Below, in pieces: positions 59,857 to 64,000 of a DNA stretch of 64,000 nucleotides. Source of the DNA: UTCHB3 sp964431385 (GTDB lineage Bacteria; Bacteroidota; Ignavibacteria; Ignavibacteriales; Ignavibacteriaceae); assembly GCA_964431385.1 (NCBI GenBank), contig CAYSJM010000013.1:1-64000 (forward strand). Direction: 5' to 3'. The translations under genes and the position numbers were made by a program. Each line of letters starts with the position of its first letter. Positions within the stretch are counted from its first letter, which is position 1. The notes below the pieces were generated by a model, which was not told where the DNA came from, did not search any database, and worked only from the letters and a program-made list of their open reading frames with translations.

Positions 59857-62184
59857 ATGAAAAAATTACAATTAATTATAGTGTTTTTTGCAGTTTCGGT
59901 ATTCGGTCAAACCGGTGTTCAGGAATGGGAAAAGGTATTTGACGATACACATGTGGGAAGAATTGATGTAACCATTCCCGCAGCCGACCTTGCATGGATT
60001 TATGCAAATGTGACGAGTGACAGCGAATTTGTGGCAAAAGTCAGATTCAGAAACAATCATTTTGATGAGACACTCGATTCCGTGGGCTTCAGACTTCGTG
60101 GCAACACTTCCCGACAGGCTCAAAAAAAGTCGTTCAAAATCTCAATCAACAGTTTTTTTAAGGGAAGAAATTTCCACGGACTCGAAAAACTTAATCTGAA
60201 CGGCGAGCACAACGATCCCTCAATTGTTCGAAGTAAACTTTCGTTTGACCTTTTCCGAAGTATCGGTTTACGAGGCTCAAGGGCGAGCCACATCGATGTG
60301 TATATTAACGGAAAATATTACGGATTGTATCTGAACACGGAGCACATTGATGAGGAGTTTTTGTCGCGGCAATACTCCGATGATTCAGGGAATTTATGGA
60401 AGTGTCTCTGGCCTGCTGATCTTGTTTATCTTGGTGAGAACCCTGCCCCTTACATATCGCTTGGTGGCAGCAGACCGGCATACGAGCTATCGACAAATGA
60501 AACGGGGATGGACTTTTCAAAATTGATCAGGTTGACACGAGTTCTGAAAAACACCCCTTCAGCCAAACTATTGGATTCCTTGGAAACCACACTTGATGTG
60601 CTCGATGCCTTAAAATATTTTTCGATGAATGTGCTTGTCGGGCAGTGGGATGATTATTGGTCGAATATGAACAACTATTATCTCTATCATGAACCTGCCG
60701 CAAATTTGATGCATGTAATCCCATACGATTATGACAATACTTTTGGGATCGACTGGTTTAACATTAACTGGTCAACGGCTAATCCATATACATTTCCAAA
60801 AATTGGGGCAGGTGAACGCCCATTGATCGAAAAAATGTTGTTGGTGCCTGAGTTGAAAAATCTTTACACACACCTTCTGACTTATTACAAAACCAATGTT
60901 TTTACCCTTGCAGCCCTGAATCAGAGGATAGATTCTCTCAGAGATATGATTTCTCCCTCGGCACTTCTTGATACATTCCGGGTTCTTGATTATGGGTTCA
61001 CTTATAATCAGTTCCTAAATTCATTTTCGTCTTCATCGTTCGCAAACCAGCATGTGAAATTTGGGCTAAAGCAGTATATAATATCGCGCACCAATTCCAT
61101 TACGAGTCAGTTGAGTTTCGTTTCTTCAAATCCGCTGGTTTACAAGATTGATTATTCTCCCAAAAATCCATCTCCTTCAGATTCAATCACAGTGGTCATT
61201 TCCGCTTTTGCGAATGCCGGTTTGGATAGCGTTTCATTGCAGTTTGAAAATTTGGGAACAGGTGGTATGCAGAAGATTCCGATGAATTTCACCCCTGTAG
61301 TCGGGACAAAAAAAGTTGAAGAGAGCGACCGTTATACTGCTGTAATTCCACCGCTTGGGGCAAATTTTCAAGGCAGGTTAACGATAAGAACGCGAGATAT
61401 TTCGGGCAAGGTTGCAGTTTATCCAAAAGCAAGAAAGATTGATATCTTTACGCCGGGAATGGTGACAACAGGCTTAAAGATAAATGAAGTGCTGGCAGAC
61501 AACACCTCCTTCCCTGACTCCTCGGGTGATTTCGACGACTGGATTGAACTCTACAATTCCTCTTCAGACACAATCCTGTTAACGGGGAAATATCTGACTG
61601 ACAAGAGTGATAATCTGGTTAAATGGAGATTTGAACAACCGGCACTAAAAATTGCTCCGCGACAATTCCTTGTGATTTGGTGTGATGAAGAGGAGACGGA
61701 ACCGGGAATTCATACAAACTTTAAATTGAGCAAATCGGGGGAACTTGTCTTTCTGACCGACACTAATGGAGTTGATATTATTGACTCAATTTCATTTGGA
61801 CCTCAAACAACAGACTTGTCCCTCGCAAGAAGCATCGACGGTGCCGGTGTCTGGATGCAGTTGGCTCCCACACCCGGCTACTCGAATGTACCAGTTTCTG
61901 TGGAAGATGAAAATATCCCGGGCGGTTACGCTTTGATGCAAAATTTCCCCAATCCATTTAACCCATCAACTGTGATTCAGTATTCGCTTAAAGAGGCGGG
62001 GGTTGTATCGTTAAAGATTTTTTCTTCGTTGGGTGAAGAGATTGCAGAACTTGATGGGAATTACAGACCTGCGGGCATTCATCGGGCTGAATTTAATGCC
62101 GGAAATCTACCGTCAGGGGTCTATTTTGTCAGACTTTCAGTAAATGATTTCTCCATGTCACGCAAAATGATTCTTATAAGGTGA
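59857..62184 (+). CDS. Secreted CotH-kinase family protein with lamin-tail domain and T9SS sorting domain
   Basis: A 775-residue exported protein. The signal peptide covers residues 1-17. A CotH domain (about 30-420) has the RLRGNTSRQAQKKSFKISI start and the catalytic HVIPYDYDNTFGIDW block. A beta-sandwich follows (about 425-530), then a lamin-tail domain (about 540-660) with LKINEVLADN and DDWIELYNSS, and a C-terminal type A sorting domain with the FPNPFNPSTVIQYSL motif at about 697-711. CotH proteins are atypical kinases that phosphorylate extracellular proteins in Bacillus spores. Here it should work at the cell surface. The next gene starts five bases after its stop. Confidence 0.9.
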   Translation: MKKLQLIIVFFAVSVFGQTGVQEWEKVFDDTHVGRIDVTIPAADLAWIYANVTSDSEFVAKVRFRNNHFDETLDSVGFRLRGNTSRQAQKKSFKISINSFFKGRNFHGLEKLNLNGEHNDPSIVRSKLSFDLFRSIGLRGSRASHIDVYINGKYYGLYLNTEHIDEEFLSRQYSDDSGNLWKCLWPADLVYLGENPAPYISLGGSRPAYELSTNETGMDFSKLIRLTRVLKNTPSAKLLDSLETTLDVLDALKYFSMNVLVGQWDDYWSNMNNYYLYHEPAANLMHVIPYDYDNTFGIDWFNINWSTANPYTFPKIGAGERPLIEKMLLVPELKNLYTHLLTYYKTNVFTLAALNQRIDSLRDMISPSALLDTFRVLDYGFTYNQFLNSFSSSSFANQHVKFGLKQYIISRTNSITSQLSFVSSNPLVYKIDYSPKNPSPSDSITVVISAFANAGLDSVSLQFENLGTGGMQKIPMNFTPVVGTKKVEESDRYTAVIPPLGANFQGRLTIRTRDISGKVAVYPKARKIDIFTPGMVTTGLKINEVLADNTSFPDSSGDFDDWIELYNSSSDTILLTGKYLTDKSDNLVKWRFEQPALKIAPRQFLVIWCDEEETEPGIHTNFKLSKSGELVFLTDTNGVDIIDSISFGPQTTDLSLARSIDGAGVWMQLAPTPGYSNVPVSVEDENIPGGYALMQNFPNPFNPSTVIQYSLKEAGVVSLKIFSSLGEEIAELDGNYRPAGIHRAEFNAGNLPSGVYFVRLSVNDFSMSRKMILIR

Positions 62185-62188
62185 TCGA

Positions 62189-64000
62189 ATGATTAAATTT
62201 TTCTTCCTTTCTCTCGTTACAGTTACACTTTTTGCTCAGGCACCTGAACTAAAAGTTGAGCTAAAAAACACTTCTCAAGTCTATTCGATTGCTGTTTCTG
62301 ATGACGGCAAGTTTATGGCAACGGGAACTGTCGGTAAGGTTTTTATCTGGGACCTTGAGGAGGGAAGATTAATCCATTGCATTAAAAACCTCCTTTATCC
62401 CGTTTATTCTCTGGGATTCACAATCGACTCAAAGTCGCTCTTGATGGCGATGGGGAATAATAATGTTGAACTTTGGGACCTCGAAACCCTTACAAAAACT
62501 ACCACATTTTTTGGGCATTCCTACATGGTGAAGGAATTGAAGGTTGCAAAAAACGGGAAGTATTTTGTATCACTCGACTACAAAAACAAGATTATTCTTT
62601 GGGATATAAACAAAGGGAAGGCACTTCGCGAATTTGAGTCCTCATCAGCATTAGTTCATTCAGTCGATTTCTCACCCTCAGGGAAAGAGATCATCACAGG
62701 ACAAATGGAAGGGACAATTCCAATCATCGATTTGGCATCGGGGAAAGAGGTAAAAAAATTAAACGGTGTTAGAGTCACAAACGAATCCTACACCCCCGGA
62801 ATGTCGGAAGACAGTTTGATGATGATTTCAGTCCGCGACTATTCAATGGGGAATCTTGTGTTGCATGATGCGGGTAAAGTGGTGGCATTTCACGCAAATA
62901 TGATAACAATTTGGAATATTGAAACGGGGGTACAAGAGAATTTTCTCCCTCTTAAATTTTCGCCCTACCGTGCCGCTGCGACTAAGGATGGTAAAAAGAT
63001 CGCACTAAGAGGGGGGAAGGTGATGAAACTTCTCGACTCTGATAAGATGCAAATACTCGATTCGATTCAACTGACGCCCAATGATTTTCAACCTCTTGCC
63101 TGTGATGTTGATGGGAAGTATTTTCTCACGGGGGAGATGGACGGGAGTGTAAAATTTTTCGAAACGGGGAGTGGCAAGCAGGTGATGACTCTATTTGCTT
63201 TTGACTCGACAGATTGGGCAGTAGTAACTCCTGATGGATATTTTGATGCTTCAGAGGGGGCTATGGGACTCTTGTATTTTGTTCAGGAACTCGATATAAT
63301 ACCACTTGACGCCTATTTTGAGCAATCCTACATTCCTTCGCTCTTCAAATCGGTTAGAACAGGGGGCGATGCAAAGAGTTATAAGCCTTCAAAACGGGAA
63401 ATATTTACTAATGTGATGGTTCCACCCTCCGTTAAAGTCAATTCCAAAAATGAATCAAAAATATCCAATAACCCCGAAGAAGCCGTAAATATCACCATTT
63501 CAGATGAAGGGGGTGGGATTGATGAGCTTCGACTCTATCAAAATGGTAAATTAGTTGATGTGAAGTTTTACAAGGATAACAAACCAAAAGCCGGAAACAA
63601 AATAAAAGAAATGTTTCCTGCACAATTGACTGTCGGCAACAATATCTTCAAGGCGAGTGCTTTTAGCAAAGGGCGACTTGAGGGGAAATCGAATACGATT
63701 CTGATAAAATATGACGCTCCAAAACCCGTTTCAGATCTCTACATATTGGCAATCGGAGTAAATAAGTATGAAAACAGTAAATATAATTTGAAGTTTGCGA
63801 AGGCTGATGCTGAATTAATTAGCAAAGAAATAGCCGGAATTAAAAACAATATTTTCAAAACTGTTACTGTGAAAACACTCTTCGATACAGATGCGACCAT
63901 CAAAAATGTGAGAGCTACTCTGGATGAGATAGTGGTAAATGCAAAACCGGAGGACACATTTGTATTTTACTTCTCCGGACATGGAGCCTCAGATGAAGAT
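62189..64000 (+). CDS. Exported WD40-repeat / caspase-like (C14) protein, 3' end cut by the window
   Basis: An open frame of 604 codons to the end of the window. A signal peptide covers residues 1-17. WD40 repeats follow (about 25-335), seen as KVFIWDLEEGRL, VELWDLETLTK, IILWDINKGK and ITIWNIETG. TPDGYFDASEGAMGLLYFVQ near residue 347 and an Ig-like domain (about 415-510) come next. From about residue 517 a caspase-like domain begins (LYILAIGVNKYEN) and reaches the catalytic His block DTFVFYFSGHGA near residue 594; the Cys half is outside the window. It lies five bases after the CotH gene. Confidence 0.85.
   Translation, partial: MIKFFFLSLVTVTLFAQAPELKVELKNTSQVYSIAVSDDGKFMATGTVGKVFIWDLEEGRLIHCIKNLLYPVYSLGFTIDSKSLLMAMGNNNVELWDLETLTKTTTFFGHSYMVKELKVAKNGKYFVSLDYKNKIILWDINKGKALREFESSSALVHSVDFSPSGKEIITGQMEGTIPIIDLASGKEVKKLNGVRVTNESYTPGMSEDSLMMISVRDYSMGNLVLHDAGKVVAFHANMITIWNIETGVQENFLPLKFSPYRAAATKDGKKIALRGGKVMKLLDSDKMQILDSIQLTPNDFQPLACDVDGKYFLTGEMDGSVKFFETGSGKQVMTLFAFDSTDWAVVTPDGYFDASEGAMGLLYFVQELDIIPLDAYFEQSYIPSLFKSVRTGGDAKSYKPSKREIFTNVMVPPSVKVNSKNESKISNNPEEAVNITISDEGGGIDELRLYQNGKLVDVKFYKDNKPKAGNKIKEMFPAQLTVGNNIFKASAFSKGRLEGKSNTILIKYDAPKPVSDLYILAIGVNKYENSKYNLKFAKADAELISKEIAGIKNNIFKTVTVKTLFDTDATIKNVRATLDEIVVNAKPEDTFVFYFSGHGASDED

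Noticed and set aside
1..64000. CRISPR arrays, tRNA, rRNA and transposase genes
   Set aside because: I saw no regularly spaced repeats with unique spacers, no tRNA or rRNA signature and no transposase motifs. Small RNA genes could be missed by eye.
1..64000. Depletion of GGCC sites as a sign of long-standing HaeIII-type restriction
   Set aside because: My impression is that GGCC is uncommon, but I did not count it, and the expected number depends on local composition, so I make no claim.

Overview
The window looks like a chromosomal segment of a free-living Gram-negative bacterium of the FCB group, most likely an Ignavibacteria relative (Ignavibacteriota, close to Chlorobi and Bacteroidota). 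This is inferred from three secreted proteins ending in a PNPFNPST-type T9SS type A sorting domain, a TonB receptor/DUF4249 lipoprotein pair, a clade II (Sec-exported) nitrous oxide reductase, a bacillithiol-type YpdA, and a carotenoid cluster with CruF, CrtYcd and CruC/CruD-like genes. No rRNA, tRNA, CRISPR array or transposase was recognised. The 3' end of the window cuts through a gene.

Layout. 0.1-3.3 kb (minus): TonB-dependent receptor and DUF4249 lipoprotein. 3.4-12.7 kb (minus): a tightly packed nitrous oxide respiration operon, read as cytochrome c, nosZ, membrane protein, nosL, nosD, nosF, nosY, Rrf2 regulator, DUF2249 protein, oxidase-like membrane protein, DUF59 protein, cupin. Its promoter region carries two copies of an inverted-repeat motif that may be the Rrf2 operator. 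13-19.7 kb: small membrane protein, secreted alpha-amylase, EamA transporter, RmuC, YpdA, DUF2203. 19.7-29.4 kb (plus): a ten-gene carotenoid operon predicted to make an acylated glycoside of a monocyclic keto-carotenoid. 29.4-35.7 kb: aldo/keto reductase, CDF transporter, surface beta-propeller protein, DUF4159. 35.9-40.1 kb: ECF sigma factor with a membrane partner, RibD-like reductase, and a HaeIII-type restriction-modification pair. 40.2-45.7 kb: DUF4175 coiled-coil protein and a membrane-anchored sigma-like/FecR-like fusion. 45.9-49.2 kb: paired M16 peptidases and a YhcH-type protein. 49.3-54.8 kb (minus): envelope proteins and a surface-sugar cluster (FdtA-like isomerase, DegT aminotransferase, glycosyltransferase, FkbM and MetW-like methyltransferases). 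55.1-58 kb: Ser/Thr kinase-SUMF1 fusion with a broken C-terminus and two tandem secreted paralogs. 58.3-59.7 kb (minus): small membrane proteins and TerC. 59.9-64 kb: secreted CotH protein and an exported WD40-caspase protein.

How it works together. The nos genes would reduce N2O in the periplasm, with NosDFYL building the copper centres, a c-type cytochrome delivering electrons, and the Rrf2 protein sensing NO or Fe-S status. The crt genes form a complete pathway from geranylgeranyl diphosphate to a polar membrane carotenoid. Several proteins are surface-directed through T9SS, whose machinery lies outside the window.

Most likely under-described items: the sigma-like/TM/FecR-like fusion at 43960-45672; the exported WD40-caspase directly behind a CotH protein; the kinase-SUMF1 gene whose frameshift fits a 10-bp deletion between GGGAATG repeats; the repeat-flanked tandem paralogs at 57-58 kb; an unknown secreted protein inside the crt operon; and many intergenic repeat families, one of which supplies stop codons and spacers inside the nos operon.
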